Of a stretch of DNA of 64,000 bases, positions 32,904-42,184 are shown piece after piece. How positions within the stretch are numbered: the stretch's first letter is position 1; the number at the start of each line of letters is the position of its first letter. The notes under the pieces were generated by a model, which saw only the letters and a program-made list of their open reading frames with translations, ran no database searches and was not told where the DNA came from. Both the position numbers and the translations under genes were made by a program. The stretch covers positions 310,001 through 374,000 of the forward strand of contig CAVPOU010000020.1 of assembly GCA_963707125.1 (NCBI GenBank). The letters are read 5' to 3'. Source of the stretch: CAVPDE01 sp963707125. Its GTDB lineage: Bacteria > Desulfobacterota > DSM-4660 > Desulfatiglandales > HGW-15.

Positions 32904-33647
32904 TCACAATTCTATCATCATATCATCCTCGCAGGCGATGGTATTAGGGAAAATTTTCTGCGCTTCCATCTCCGCCTTTTTCCTTAACTCGATCGTCGTG
33001 TATTTGGCCGCATCAAAGTGGACCAGGGCCAATTGACTCGCTCTGGCCTCTTTTGCTATTCTTGCCGCAAATTGAGGGTTCAAATGAGGCCACTCCACAC
33101 TGTACTCCCCGGGCAAGAAAGAGCACTCTGAAATGAGAAGATCCGCCCCTTTGGCCAGAGTGACCGCGTTTTCGCAATAGCCGGTATCCGGACAGTAAGC
33201 GATCCCTTTTCCCTCCAGCTGGAATCGGTACCCCATGGACAAAGGCGGATGAAACAAGTCCAACCCCTCTACTTTAAAAGGAAGCTGCCCATGGCCTGTA
33301 GGCAGTTCCAGAATCTCTGTCTTGTAAGGCAAGTGGTCGAGAGGGGCGGTAAAGGGTTGCTTGAGCAAAGCCCTGAGCACTTTTTCTGTGCCTCTCGGAC
33401 CTGAAATCGTGAGCTTTTGGCTAAAGGAAAACTTGAAAAGGGTATGCAGGCCGATTAAATGATCGAGGTGAAAGTGACTCAGAAAAAGGAAAATAGGGTT
33501 CGAGTTAGACAGGACCCTGTCCAGTTTTGCAAAACCGGTTCCAGCATCGAGTACGATGTTATACTCTTTGGTGGCGATGAGAACGGACAGAGTGTTGCCT
33601 GTCTTCGTGTCGTACCAGCCGTTTGTCCCGAGAAAAATGATTTTCAT
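32904..33647 (-). CDS. Metallo-beta-lactamase-fold hydrolase (RNase Z-like)
   Basis: A 247-residue MBL-fold enzyme with SHFHLDHLIG (HxHxDH near residues 62-67), a Pro-Asp-Thr-Gly segment at the second metal site and LALVHFDA near the C-terminus. N-terminal MKIIFLGTNGWYDTKTGNT is typical of RNase Z-like and phosphodiesterase-like members. Its real substrate (RNA 3' end or a small phosphodiester) is not determined. An upstream GTG at 33707 overlaps the DUF1850 stop and would add 20 residues; the conserved KIIFLGT start favours ATG 33647. Confidence 0.85.
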   Translation of the reverse strand: MKIIFLGTNGWYDTKTGNTLSVLIATKEYNIVLDAGTGFAKLDRVLSNSNPIFLFLSHFHLDHLIGLHTLFKFSFSQKLTISGPRGTEKVLRALLKQPFTAPLDHLPYKTEILELPTGHGQLPFKVEGLDLFHPPLSMGYRFQLEGKGIAYCPDTGYCENAVTLAKGADLLISECSFLPGEYSVEWPHLNPQFAARIAKEARASQLALVHFDAAKYTTIELRKKAEMEAQKIFPNTIACEDDMMIEL

Positions 33648-33703
33648 GCTTTGAGCTTTCTTATGAATGGTTCTCTTGTTGCCGGAGAAAACTGCTTTCC
33701 TCG

Positions 33704-34225
33704 TCACTTGCCACTAACTTCAAGCAAGATCTCATACCCTTTCGGTGCTGCTGCAGTGAGGACGATGCACCCGCCAAACCCTACCTCCTGCTTGAACACG
33801 ACTTCTCTGCCTCTGACGCTCATCCTGGGATCGCCGATTTCGCCGACGCGGTAAACGATCTGCTGGTATGGTTTGCTGAGTCCGCTTGCTGTAAATGCTC
33901 CACCCGTTTGATAGAGATCTTCGACGTCTGAGGGCGCTACCATCGGCGGTACAGAACCCTGGGGATCAGCAAAGGTGATTTGAGTGAGGACCAAGATTCC
34001 TCTCTGCGCCTGAAAGACTTCAGTGACATTGAGACCGAAGAGAGAGTTCTTCCAGGTCATCACGACCTCCTCTCCGTCTCGCAACACTTCAGATAGGATC
34101 TTCCTCCCTGTCCCGGCTTCTTTGAGCTGAATCCGGGTGTACCCGGACAGGGTCACCTGCGACAGAAGCGCCGCGACAAGGAGAAAGAAAAAAAGCAGGG
34201 CGAAAAAAACGCTCCGTCCCTTCAT
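33704..34225 (-). CDS. DUF1850 domain protein
   Basis: This 173-residue protein has one N-terminal hydrophobic segment (VFFALLFFFLLVAALLSQ) and a mature part beginning LSGYTRIQL that matches the DUF1850 pattern (VTEVFQAQRGILVLTQ; GLNVTEVF). DUF1850 genes are commonly linked to TAXI-type TRAP transporters, and this one follows the TAXI binding protein directly (stop and start adjacent, 34225/34226). Its role in transport is unknown; it may act as a membrane-anchored accessory on the periplasmic side. Confidence 0.85.
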   Translation of the reverse strand: MKGRSVFFALLFFFLLVAALLSQVTLSGYTRIQLKEAGTGRKILSEVLRDGEEVVMTWKNSLFGLNVTEVFQAQRGILVLTQITFADPQGSVPPMVAPSDVEDLYQTGGAFTASGLSKPYQQIVYRVGEIGDPRMSVRGREVVFKQEVGFGGCIVLTAAAPKGYEILLEVSGK

Positions 34226-35230
34226 CTATTTCAGGGCGCCCTTTTCTTTGAAGAACTTCTGGGCACCGGGGTGCAGGTACTTGAGCGCATCCGGGGTGAT
34301 CTGTCCCACGGCCATGGCCGGCGTCAGCGCCGTGGCCCCCTTCCAGACCGCCGCGAGCTCGGCCTTGTTGTCGAAGATTGCCTTCAGGATCTGGTAGAGC
34401 CGCTCTGCCGGGAAGGTGTCCATCGCCTGGAGGACGGCCGTGATGCCGAGCGCTTCGATGTCGCTGTCAACGCCTGCGTAGGAGCCCTTGGCGAACACGG
34501 TCTTGTGGAAAACACCGGGATTTTCCTTCATAATCCTGTCCGCCATATCTCCGCCTACCGGCAGCAGCACCATTTTGACGCCGGGGGTGGAGGCCATGTC
34601 GATGATGGATCCGGTCGGGACGGCGCCGCTCCAGAAGAAGGCGTCGATCTTGCCGTCTTTGAGCGCTGCGACAGACTCGCTGGCTCCGAGTTTCTCCTTC
34701 TTAATGTCCTTGTTCCAGTCGATGTCGAGCGCCTTGAGCACGTAGTCGGCCTGTTCCTCTGTTCCGCTGTTCGGGGCGCCGACGGAGACGCGCTTGCCCT
34801 TGAGCTGCATCACGGAGGCGATGCCCGTGGCGCTCGTGGTCACGATATGGAGCGGCTGCTCGTAGAATCCCATCACCAGCCGGATCTTGTGCTTGGCCGG
34901 GATGCCGGGCACCTTGCCGTCGTTCGCCCAGCCGATGTGATAGTCGTAGGCGAATGCCAGCCCCGCCTTCCCGGCACCCAAGAGCTTCATGTTGTCGATC
35001 GCTGCCGTCGTCGCTTCAGACGTCGCTTCGGTGTTCGGGACGTACTTGCCGATGATTCCGCCGATCGCGCCGCCCAGCGGATACCAGACACCGCCGGTGC
35101 CGCCGGTGACGATGCTGAAGGAAAGTTTCTCCTGTTTGGGCTGCTGGGAGTAAACGCCTGTCGTGATGAACAGCGATACGGCAAAGACGAGCACCACGCA
35201 TGCAACTGTTTTGAATCCTCGAATGTTCAT
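34226..35230 (-). CDS. TAXI-family TRAP solute-binding protein
   Basis: The 334-residue protein has a signal peptide (MNIRGFKTVACVVLVFAVSLF.., cleavage probably after VYSQ) and the TAXI start LSFSIVTGGTGGVWYPLGGAIGGII near residues 33-57. This family captures dicarboxylates or amino acids such as glutamate for Na- or H-coupled uptake. The start at 35230 follows TTAAGGAGG; a longer reading adds 12 residues. It is the middle gene of permease - binding protein - DUF1850. The region is visibly GC-richer than its flanks. Confidence 0.93.
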   Translation of the reverse strand: MNIRGFKTVACVVLVFAVSLFITTGVYSQQPKQEKLSFSIVTGGTGGVWYPLGGAIGGIIGKYVPNTEATSEATTAAIDNMKLLGAGKAGLAFAYDYHIGWANDGKVPGIPAKHKIRLVMGFYEQPLHIVTTSATGIASVMQLKGKRVSVGAPNSGTEEQADYVLKALDIDWNKDIKKEKLGASESVAALKDGKIDAFFWSGAVPTGSIIDMASTPGVKMVLLPVGGDMADRIMKENPGVFHKTVFAKGSYAGVDSDIEALGITAVLQAMDTFPAERLYQILKAIFDNKAELAAVWKGATALTPAMAVGQITPDALKYLHPGAQKFFKEKGALK

Positions 35231-35348
35231 GACCAACCTCCTTAAATTGTGAAGTAAAGATACCATGACCTAATGACCTTACAAATCCAACCCCGCTGGC
35301 TGTGAAAACCTTTAAAAAGTCGGGGGCTTCATGCCCTTACATTTGGGC

Positions 35349-37245
35349 TCAGACCGGGGCCTGGCTTTCCTGAACGACACCGCGCGTCACCCACAGATGG
35401 TGCAGGATCATCAGAATGCCGGCAATAAGCGGCGCCAGCGCCGGAATGGACCAGCCGATGGGGGCAATCACCATGGCGAAGGCCGCGATGATCAGCAGCA
35501 CCCGCTCGAACATGGGGAATTTTCTGCGCATATATCCGATGATGCCCAGGGAGACGAAAAACAGGGAACAAACGCTCGTCGCCGTGGCCAGGAGAAAATC
35601 GGGCCAGTTCCCCCCCAAGATGATGAGGCTGTAACCGACGGTGGTCGTCGAGAAGTAGAAGGGCACAAGAAAGGCCGGAAGGGAATACTTCCATGCCTGC
35701 ATCATCGAGCCGAAGGGGTTTCCGCCCGTGACAGCCGCCGCCGCGCAGGGGGAGAGGCCGACCGGCGGGGAGACCTCGGAAAGGACGGCGAAGTAGAAGG
35801 CGAGCAGGTGCGCCACATGCATCGGGATGCCCATCTTGACCAGAGCCGGCGCGACCATCACCACGGTCATGATGTACGTCGCAGTAATGGGCAGGGAGAG
35901 GCCGATCAGCATGGAGGCGATCATGGCCAGCAGCAGAGCGGCCAGCACCGACCCGCCGCTCAGGGACATGATGATGGAGGAGATCTTCAGCCCGAGGCCC
36001 GTCAGCGTAAAGGTCCCGACGATCAGGCCTGCCGCGGCCAGGAGCACGGCGACCGGAAGCATGTTCTTCGCCCCCTCGATCATCGCCACGATGATCTTGC
36101 GGGGTGTCAGCCATTCATTCCGTTCCCGACTCAGGAAGCTCGTCAGGATCGTCGTCCCGATCGCGCCGATCGCCGCGTATTCGGGTGACTTGTTCCAGAT
36201 GACCAGCAGGGCCACCAGAACGACGATCGACAGCAGGTGGTACCCCTTGGTGAGCATCACCTTCCGGACGGTCTTCGCTTCGGCCTCCGGGGGTGCGAAG
36301 CGGTACTTGCGGGCCTCCAACTCCACCATGAACAGCGTCCCCACGTAATAGAGGATCGTGGGGACGGTCACCATGACGACGACGTCCCAGAAAGAGACGC
36401 CCATGAACTGCATGATGAGAAAGGCGGCCGCGCCCATCAGCGGCGGCGAGAGGACCGCACCGATCCCCCCGGTGGCGATCAGCCCGGCGGCCATGTTTGG
36501 CGAATAGCCGGCCTTCTGCAGGATCGGCCACATGATCGGCGTGACGGACATGGTGGTCGCCACGCCGCTTCCCTGCGGCCCGCCCAGCAGCGCCGAGGTG
36601 ATCACCGCGCCCCGCCCGGCGCTCGCCGATTGTCGCCCCATCGTTGCGAGCGATAGATCCAGCCAGAAGCCGCCTGCCCCCGCCACGTCCATGAAGGTGC
36701 CATAGACGACGAAGAGCATCACGAACGAGGCGCTCACCGAAAGCGGCACGCCGAAGATCCCCTCCAGCGTCATGACCATGTGGCCGACAATACGGTCGAT
36801 GTCATAACTTTTATGGGAAATGATGTCCGGAAAGTAATTCCCGAAATACATGTAGAGCAGGAATCCCAATACGACCAGGGTGAAGGTGTTGCCGACGATG
36901 CGGCGGGAGATTTCCAGCAAAAGGAGGATCGCTATGAGACCGAAGAAGAGATCCAGCGGGTCCGGAAGCGTGGAGCGGCGAATGAACGTGATCCAGGTCC
37001 CACAGGGCGTAGACGATGGCGGCGACGCCCAGGAGGGCCAGGATCAGGTCCAGCCACCGTGTCCAGCGGCTTGCGTTCGGCCGCATCGGATAAACCAGGA
37101 AGGCCAGGGCGAAAATGAAGGCCATGTGGACCATCCGGAAGATATAGGTTTCCACAAGGAATATGGCGCCGTAAAGCGACCATGCAACGAACCCGGCGTA
37201 GAGAACGCCCATGGCCATCGCCCATATCCCTCGTGTCTCGCGCAT
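35349..37245 (-). pseudogene. Fused TAXI-type TRAP permease (DctQM fusion), frameshifted
   Basis: Two overlapping frames together make a normal fused TRAP permease of about 631 residues: an N-terminal part from 37245 (MRETRGIWAMAMGVLYAGF.., four membrane segments) and a C-terminal part to 35349 with GPQGSGVATTMSVTPIMWP and GLSLPITATYIMTVVMVAP. The frame changes at about 36987, where one extra base splits DLDH from FIRRSTLPDPLDLFFG. Removing it gives an uninterrupted protein of the expected length. A sequencing or assembly error is likely, but a real inactivating mutation cannot be excluded. It is the first gene of the TAXI operon. Confidence 0.85.
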
Positions 37246-37472
37246 CCTGTCACCTTTTTCGTGTGCTCGCCTGACTAGAGGTCTCCCGGATAGCGGGTTG
37301 AGTGCCGGTGCGTCGTCTCATAAGTTCCTTCAGAGTGTTTCTGAGATGCGACACTTGAAGCTTTTTCAAGTGAGGTCGGATTGTAAAGGATTCTCGCTGG
37401 TGTGTCAATATGAAGAGATCCCAGCGGGTTGTGAAATAGAAGACAGAATGAGGACGGGGAATCGACGAAAAA

Positions 37473-37506
37473 TGAGTGACTTCCGAGAGAGCGGGAAGTC
37501 ACGCAT
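37473..37506. terminator. Bidirectional terminator
   Basis: GTGACTTCC (37476-37484) and GGAAGTCAC (37494-37502) form a 9-bp stem, extended by ATG/CAT after a mismatch. CATTTTTTG follows on the plus strand and CATTTTTCG on the minus strand. It serves the cyclophilin gene, which ends at 37517 on the minus strand. The rest of 37246-37472 has no gene. Confidence 0.75.
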
Positions 37507-37516
37507 TTTTTGTCGG

Positions 37517-38083
37517 TCACTTTGCGCGTTTTGCCGTGTTGATCAGAACAGGTTCAACAGGAACGTCGCGGTGACTGCCCTTGGCTCCGGTCTTCACTTT
37601 GGAAATCTCATCAACTACCTCCATCCCTTGCACGACCTTTGCGAACACGGCATAGCCCCATCCCTGGGTCGTCTTATCCTTGAAGTTCAGGAAATCGTTA
37701 TCCGCGCTGCTGATGAAGAACTGGGCGGTTGCGCTGTTCGGGTCCTGGGTCCGAGCCATGGCAATGGTTCCACGAAGGTTTTTGAGGCCATTGTCGGACT
37801 CGATCTTGATCGGCGGACGGGTGGGCTTCTGTTGCATATCCGAGGCAAAGCCTCCGCCCTGGATCATGAAGTTGGGGATGACACGGTGAAAGATGGTGCC
37901 ATTGTAGAAGCCCGCATCCACATAGGCGAGGAAGTTTTTGACCGTCTCCGGCGCTTTCCCCGGATAGAGCTCAATCGTGATTTGACCTTTGGTGGTGTCC
38001 AGGATGACTTTGGGATTATCGGCGCCGGCAACCGGAGTCACGGCGGCAAGAACGCTGAGAGCGGAAATGAATGCGATTTTCAT
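37517..38083 (-). CDS. Periplasmic cyclophilin-type peptidyl-prolyl isomerase
   Basis: The 188-residue protein has a signal peptide (MKIAFISALSVLAAVTPVAGA) and the cyclophilin core KVILDTTKGQITIELYPGKAPETV, FHRVIPNFMIQGG (catalytic Arg in FHRVI), NSATAQFFI and GYAVFAKVVQGMEVVD. It would catalyse prolyl cis-trans isomerisation in the periplasm and aid folding of exported proteins such as the adjacent multiheme cytochromes. The start follows AAAGGAGAAATC. A hairpin at 38161-38183 separates it from nrfA. Confidence 0.93.
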   Translation of the reverse strand: MKIAFISALSVLAAVTPVAGADNPKVILDTTKGQITIELYPGKAPETVKNFLAYVDAGFYNGTIFHRVIPNFMIQGGGFASDMQQKPTRPPIKIESDNGLKNLRGTIAMARTQDPNSATAQFFISSADNDFLNFKDKTTQGWGYAVFAKVVQGMEVVDEISKVKTGAKGSHRDVPVEPVLINTAKRAK

Positions 38084-38160
38084 GATTTCTCCTTTCGAAA
38101 TTCGTTTTCGATCATGGCAAAAGCCTTTGAATCTTTGCGGTTCACACATCAGAAATCAAG

Positions 38161-38183
38161 GCCCCGATCATATCGACCGGGGC
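38161..38183 (-). terminator. Hairpin after nrfA
   Basis: GCCCCG and CGGGGC form a 6-bp GC stem with a further TC/GA pair and a small loop, downstream of the nrfA stop. The minus-strand sequence after it has only a weak T-rich run. Confidence 0.5.
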
Positions 38184-38205
38184 TTCTGGGTTGTTTTTGG
38201 AATTC

Positions 38206-39675
38206 TTAGAAATGCGCCTGAATGCCCATGGGATCCTTGAATTCAAGAGCAGGATCAAACTTGAGCTTTTTCTCACCCCGCTGGTCCACGTACTTTAAGA
38301 TCTCCAGATCGACTTTGATTGGGACATTGACGCCCGCCTTGGTGAGGAGCTGTCGCAGATAGCCTTCGGCCTTGGTTGCAAAAGCGATCGAGTCTCCAAG
38401 AATGCGCAAACCTTCCGGCGGGTTGTGAAAGCCGACGGAGTTCTCAGCGCCAATGAACAGCTGACGGTAAAATGCTTCCTCATAGAAATCCTTCGCCTTT
38501 TCGTAAAGCTCCTCATCAATAACCGCGCCGCTCGCCTTGGCCTTGTGCACGGTCTCAAAAAGCTTTGCCGTTGTCGCCGTCGCATATCCCGCGCGGATCA
38601 TCATGGAGACAGTACGGTCCTGGATGGAAAAAACCCTATCCTTCAGCCAGTCCGTGCTTTCCGCATGGCACTGCTTGCACGCTCGAAGATCTCCCTGGAT
38701 CGGGCTCATGACGCGATGGTCCGAAATCTTGTACACGCCTGCCACCATGTAAGGCATGTGGCAGTCGGCACAGGAGGCTCCCGCTTTGAAATGGACGCTG
38801 TTGTTCGTCCAAAACTCATATTCAGGATGGCGAATGTAACCTAGCCTGAAACCGGTGACATTCTGCTTCCATTCCTTCACGGTCGCATCCGTGCGGATCT
38901 GCTTGATAATATCTTCCACTGTGATGGCGCCGAATTTGCTGTTCTGCCAAGGGAAATACAGCCCTACGGAATTCCCTTCAGCATCTTTGGGGATGTTGTA
39001 GGTGACGTGGCACTGTGCACACACGGCAGAACGCATCTCCTGCCGGGTCAGCTTGCTGGGGTCTGTACCCATGGATTTGAAAGCCTCAATCAGGGTGAAT
39101 CCTCGTGAAATCCTGAGGCTCATGTCCTTGGGATCGTGGCAGTCGATGCACGCAACGCCCAACGTTCTCATTTTTTCCGGGATTCGACTCAGAGTGTCCA
39201 TAAAAGGTTTCTTATAATAGTCAATCCCCATTTCCTTCTGGAGAGCCGGGGCATAGGGGCTCTTACAGCTCAGGCAGACACCACCAGCCTTCAGCCGTGT
39301 GGAATCGATCTCCAGCTGGTCACGCAACATGTAAGCGTGGCCGCGGGGTTCGTTGTACTCGACGCCGAAGCCCCAGCCATTGAAGAGCAAGGCCATATAA
39401 GGGAACTGGGAGAGCTTGTCCACGGTGAGCGCGCCGCTGTCCATTCCTGTTTTATACCTGCTTCTTCTTGCGCCCACAGGATCTTCGGTCTTTTTCCAGC
39501 TCTCATACTCCTCGGGGTAGGCCTTGCCCCAAAGGGCCGGGTCAATCTCGCCGTCAGGGATGGTGACCGCCTGCCTTTGCACAGGTTTGGTGGGTTCACA
39601 TCCGAGAAAAACGACCACCAGGGCCACACACAGGCACAGGCAAATGCCTATAATATTTTTTGCACCGAAAGACAT
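38206..39675 (-). CDS. nrfA: Ammonia-forming pentaheme nitrite reductase NrfA
   Basis: The 489-residue cytochrome has the catalytic CxxCK heme motif CLSCK (near residue 135) and four CxxCH motifs: CIDCH, CAQCH, CADCH and CKQCH. HFKAGASCADCHMPYM marks the central region. The N-terminus MSFGAKNIIGICLCLCVALVVVFLGC ends in a lipobox LGC, so it is probably a lipoprotein anchored to the periplasmic side of the membrane. It reduces nitrite to ammonia with six electrons supplied by NrfH from the quinol pool. It follows nrfH on the same strand. Confidence 0.97.
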   Translation of the reverse strand: MSFGAKNIIGICLCLCVALVVVFLGCEPTKPVQRQAVTIPDGEIDPALWGKAYPEEYESWKKTEDPVGARRSRYKTGMDSGALTVDKLSQFPYMALLFNGWGFGVEYNEPRGHAYMLRDQLEIDSTRLKAGGVCLSCKSPYAPALQKEMGIDYYKKPFMDTLSRIPEKMRTLGVACIDCHDPKDMSLRISRGFTLIEAFKSMGTDPSKLTRQEMRSAVCAQCHVTYNIPKDAEGNSVGLYFPWQNSKFGAITVEDIIKQIRTDATVKEWKQNVTGFRLGYIRHPEYEFWTNNSVHFKAGASCADCHMPYMVAGVYKISDHRVMSPIQGDLRACKQCHAESTDWLKDRVFSIQDRTVSMMIRAGYATATTAKLFETVHKAKASGAVIDEELYEKAKDFYEEAFYRQLFIGAENSVGFHNPPEGLRILGDSIAFATKAEGYLRQLLTKAGVNVPIKVDLEILKYVDQRGEKKLKFDPALEFKDPMGIQAHF

Positions 39676-39744
39676 CTTCCCCTCCTCTTTGTCTTTTGAA
39701 TTAAGTTTAATCTCCGCACACCCGGCACCCCAATCCTCCCTTTC

Positions 39745-39783
39745 GTCTCCCCCTCCCTTTCGCAGATCCCGGCTGGGGGAGAC
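39745..39783 (-). promoter_or_regulatory. Intercistronic stem-loop between nrfH and nrfA
   Basis: A perfect 9-bp stem GTCTCCCCC/GGGGGAGAC encloses a 21-nt loop in the 147-nt gap between nrfH and nrfA. It may protect or attenuate the bicistronic message. Confidence 0.5.
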
Positions 39784-39822
39784 GGGAGGGGGAAGGGGAG
39801 GGTGCCTTTGTCACGCCCGACG

Positions 39823-40293
39823 CTAGCGGGTCATTCGCACAGCCGAGAGGTTGTGCTGAAGCCAGCGGTGGCAGCTCCAGCAGTGGCGCTGTTGGTCAAC
39901 CTTCTCAACACGAGCCTCATGGCAGCGGATGCAGTTGGACTGTACGACCCTCTGCTGATGTTCAGTAATGTTAATCCTTTCCGGCACCCTGCCGGAATAA
40001 TATACGGCAACGTCCCATAGCCCATCAAGGGATTTCCAGAGATAGTAGACGCCCCTGTTTTCATGGGGCAGGTGACAGTCGACACACTTGATGGTGCGAT
40101 GGGCGCCTACATGAAACCAGGCCTCGAAGTTAGACTCCATGGTGTGGCAGGAGGCGCAGAATAGGGGTGTCTCTGTCTTGGCCATGAGCTCGGGCGGGCC
40201 GAAACTCAAGAACAGCCCGCCGGCAGCGCCCACGACGCCCAGCAAAAGGATCCCGATAAGAATCTTCCACTTGTTGTTCTGTATAGCGCCCAT
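39823..40293 (-). CDS. nrfH: Tetraheme quinol dehydrogenase NrfH
   Basis: A 156-residue NapC/NirT-family protein with one N-terminal membrane helix (WKILIGILLLGVVGAAGG) and four heme motifs CASCH, CVDCH, CIRCH and CWSCH. It oxidises menaquinol at the periplasmic face and passes electrons to NrfA, encoded directly downstream. The short length and the FLSFGPPELM segment after the anchor are typical of NrfH rather than NapC. The first heme motif is followed by HTMES, a feature of the site where an unusual axial ligand is used in this family. Confidence 0.96.
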   Translation of the reverse strand: MGAIQNNKWKILIGILLLGVVGAAGGLFLSFGPPELMAKTETPLFCASCHTMESNFEAWFHVGAHRTIKCVDCHLPHENRGVYYLWKSLDGLWDVAVYYSGRVPERINITEHQQRVVQSNCIRCHEARVEKVDQQRHCWSCHRWLQHNLSAVRMTR

Positions 40294-40549
40294 TTCTCAG
40301 AAACCTCACCAGGGTGTTTATTTCCCGCGGGTACCGACGGATACGACGCAAAATTAAGGATTGCTGGTGAGGTGCAAGGTATTGGTTTGTGAGGCGCGAT
40401 TCTAGAAAAGTCTTTCCAGGGTGTCAACAGGAAAGACCTTTCTTTTGTTGAAATCTGGCTGCCATTCACGTATTGTGCCTCCCCAAAACCTTGTCCAGCT
40501 AGTTTTCTTGAAGGGATGGGGTCCGCAGCAACACCGGGAGGCAGAGAAG

Positions 40550-42067
40550 ATGACAGTGAAGACGGCATTTGACAATGAACGGTACATCCAGGAACAGACA
40601 GCCGAGATCCTCGAAAGGGCCGAGAAGTCCCACAACAAACTCTACCTGGAGTTCGGCGGAAAGCTCCTCTATGACTACCATGCCGCCAGGGTGCTGCCCG
40701 GATATGACCCGAATGTAAAAATGCGCCTCTTGCAGCAGCTCAAGGACAACGCGGAACTCCTTCTTTGCATCTATGCCGGAGACATTGAGAGAAAAAAGAT
40801 TCGGGCGGATTTCGGGATCACCTATGACTCGGACGCCCTCAAGTTGATCGATGATCTGAGGGATTGGGGAATCCATGTGCTGGGGGTTGTCATCACGCGT
40901 TTTGATCATCAGCCTGCGGCCATGGTCTTCAAGAACAAACTGGAACGAAGGCACATACGGGTCTACACCCACCGCTTCACCAAGGGGTATCCCACGGATG
41001 TGGAGATGATCGTGAGCGACGAGGGTTATGGTGCCAACGAATATATAGAGACGCAAAAACCCCTCGTGATAGTAACGGGGCCGGGCCCGGGAAGCGGAAA
41101 GCTGGCAACGTCCCTGTCTCAGCTCTACCACGATTATCGAAGAGGCATCCAATCCGGATACGCCAAGTTCGAGACTTTTCCCATATGGAACCTGTCTCTC
41201 AAACATCCTATCAATGTCGCCTATGAGGCGGCCACAGCGGATATCCGGGACTTCAACATGATCGATCCTTTTCACCTTGAAGCCTACGACCGGAAGGCCG
41301 TGAACTACAATCGCGATGTGGAGGTCTTTCCCGTCCTGAGAAGAATTCTGGAGAAGATCACGGGAGGGGAGCCGTTCTACAAGTCTCCCACGGACATGGG
41401 AGTGAATCGGGCGGGTTTTGCCATTACCGATGACAAGGGCGCTTCTGAGGCGGCCATTCAGGAAATTATCCGGCGCTACTTCCGCTACCGGTGTGAATAT
41501 GCGCTGGGCTTCACGGACAGGGAAACGGTGCAGAGGGTGGAGCTACTCATCGAGGATTTCCGTCTCAAACCGGAGCACCGGGCAGTGGTGGGGCCGGCCC
41601 GGCGGGCTGCTGTGGAAGCGCAGGAACAGGGAAAGGGGAATGAAGGCATTTACTGCGGTGCAGCGATTGCCCTGAAAGACGGGACCATGGTGACGGGGAG
41701 CAATTCACCCCTCATGCACGCGGCATCCAGTGTGGTCATCCATGCGATCAAGCACCTGGCGGGCATCCCCGAAAAGATCAAGCTCCTGCCTCCCTATGTC
41801 ACGGATTCCGTAAAGCGGCTCAAGACCGAAATCATGAACGAGAAAAACATAAGTTTCGATCTCGAGGAAACCCTCATCTCCCTCAGTCTTTCAGCCACAA
41901 CCAATTCAGCGACTGAGCTCGCGCTCGAAAAGCTGAAGGAACTCCGCGGTTGCGACGCCCACATGACTCACATGCCGACACCGGGAGACGATGCCGGCCT
42001 CCGCCGCCTCGGAATCCATCTCACAACGGATCCGAACTTCGCAACCAGAAACCTCTTCATCGGCTGA
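40550..42067 (+). CDS. DUF1846 family protein
   Basis: The 505-residue protein matches the DUF1846 family throughout: TAFDNERYIQEQTAEI at the start, KLYLEFGGKLLYDYHA, GPGPGSGKLATSLSQLYHDY (about residues 183-202), a P-loop-like glycine segment, and FYKSPTDMGVNRAG. These two-domain proteins are common in anaerobes and are thought to bind nucleotides; the reaction is unknown. ATG 40550 follows GGGAGGCAGAGA; an upstream reading would add 43 unrelated residues. It is divergent from nrfH, and a REP-like element lies just after it. Confidence 0.9.
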   Translation: MTVKTAFDNERYIQEQTAEILERAEKSHNKLYLEFGGKLLYDYHAARVLPGYDPNVKMRLLQQLKDNAELLLCIYAGDIERKKIRADFGITYDSDALKLIDDLRDWGIHVLGVVITRFDHQPAAMVFKNKLERRHIRVYTHRFTKGYPTDVEMIVSDEGYGANEYIETQKPLVIVTGPGPGSGKLATSLSQLYHDYRRGIQSGYAKFETFPIWNLSLKHPINVAYEAATADIRDFNMIDPFHLEAYDRKAVNYNRDVEVFPVLRRILEKITGGEPFYKSPTDMGVNRAGFAITDDKGASEAAIQEIIRRYFRYRCEYALGFTDRETVQRVELLIEDFRLKPEHRAVVGPARRAAVEAQEQGKGNEGIYCGAAIALKDGTMVTGSNSPLMHAASSVVIHAIKHLAGIPEKIKLLPPYVTDSVKRLKTEIMNEKNISFDLEETLISLSLSATTNSATELALEKLKELRGCDAHMTHMPTPGDDAGLRRLGIHLTTDPNFATRNLFIG

Positions 42068-42116
42068 TTTCTCACGACACTCCGTGGGTTCTTTCCCAAG
42101 GCTTGCGGCGGTTGTC

Positions 42117-42180
42117 GTCATTCCGGCGGAAGCCGGAATCCAGAGAAACGGACTGGATTCCCTCCTGGATGTTGCATTCT
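42117..42180. repeat. REP-like element of GTCATTCCGGCGG type
   Basis: TCATTCCGGCGGAAGCCGGAATCCAG (a 9-bp inverted repeat TTCCGGC/GCCGGAA) is followed by ACTGGATTCC in opposite sense. It lies between the convergent DUF1846 and MBL genes. Related copies are near 15758, 58790, 62705 and 63415. Confidence 0.7.
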
Positions 42181-42184
42181 GGAA

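Noticed and set aside
34271..36188. Plus-strand open frames of 324 and 285 codons
   Set aside because: They are opposite the TAXI transporter genes and have the skewed composition of antisense GC-rich frames.
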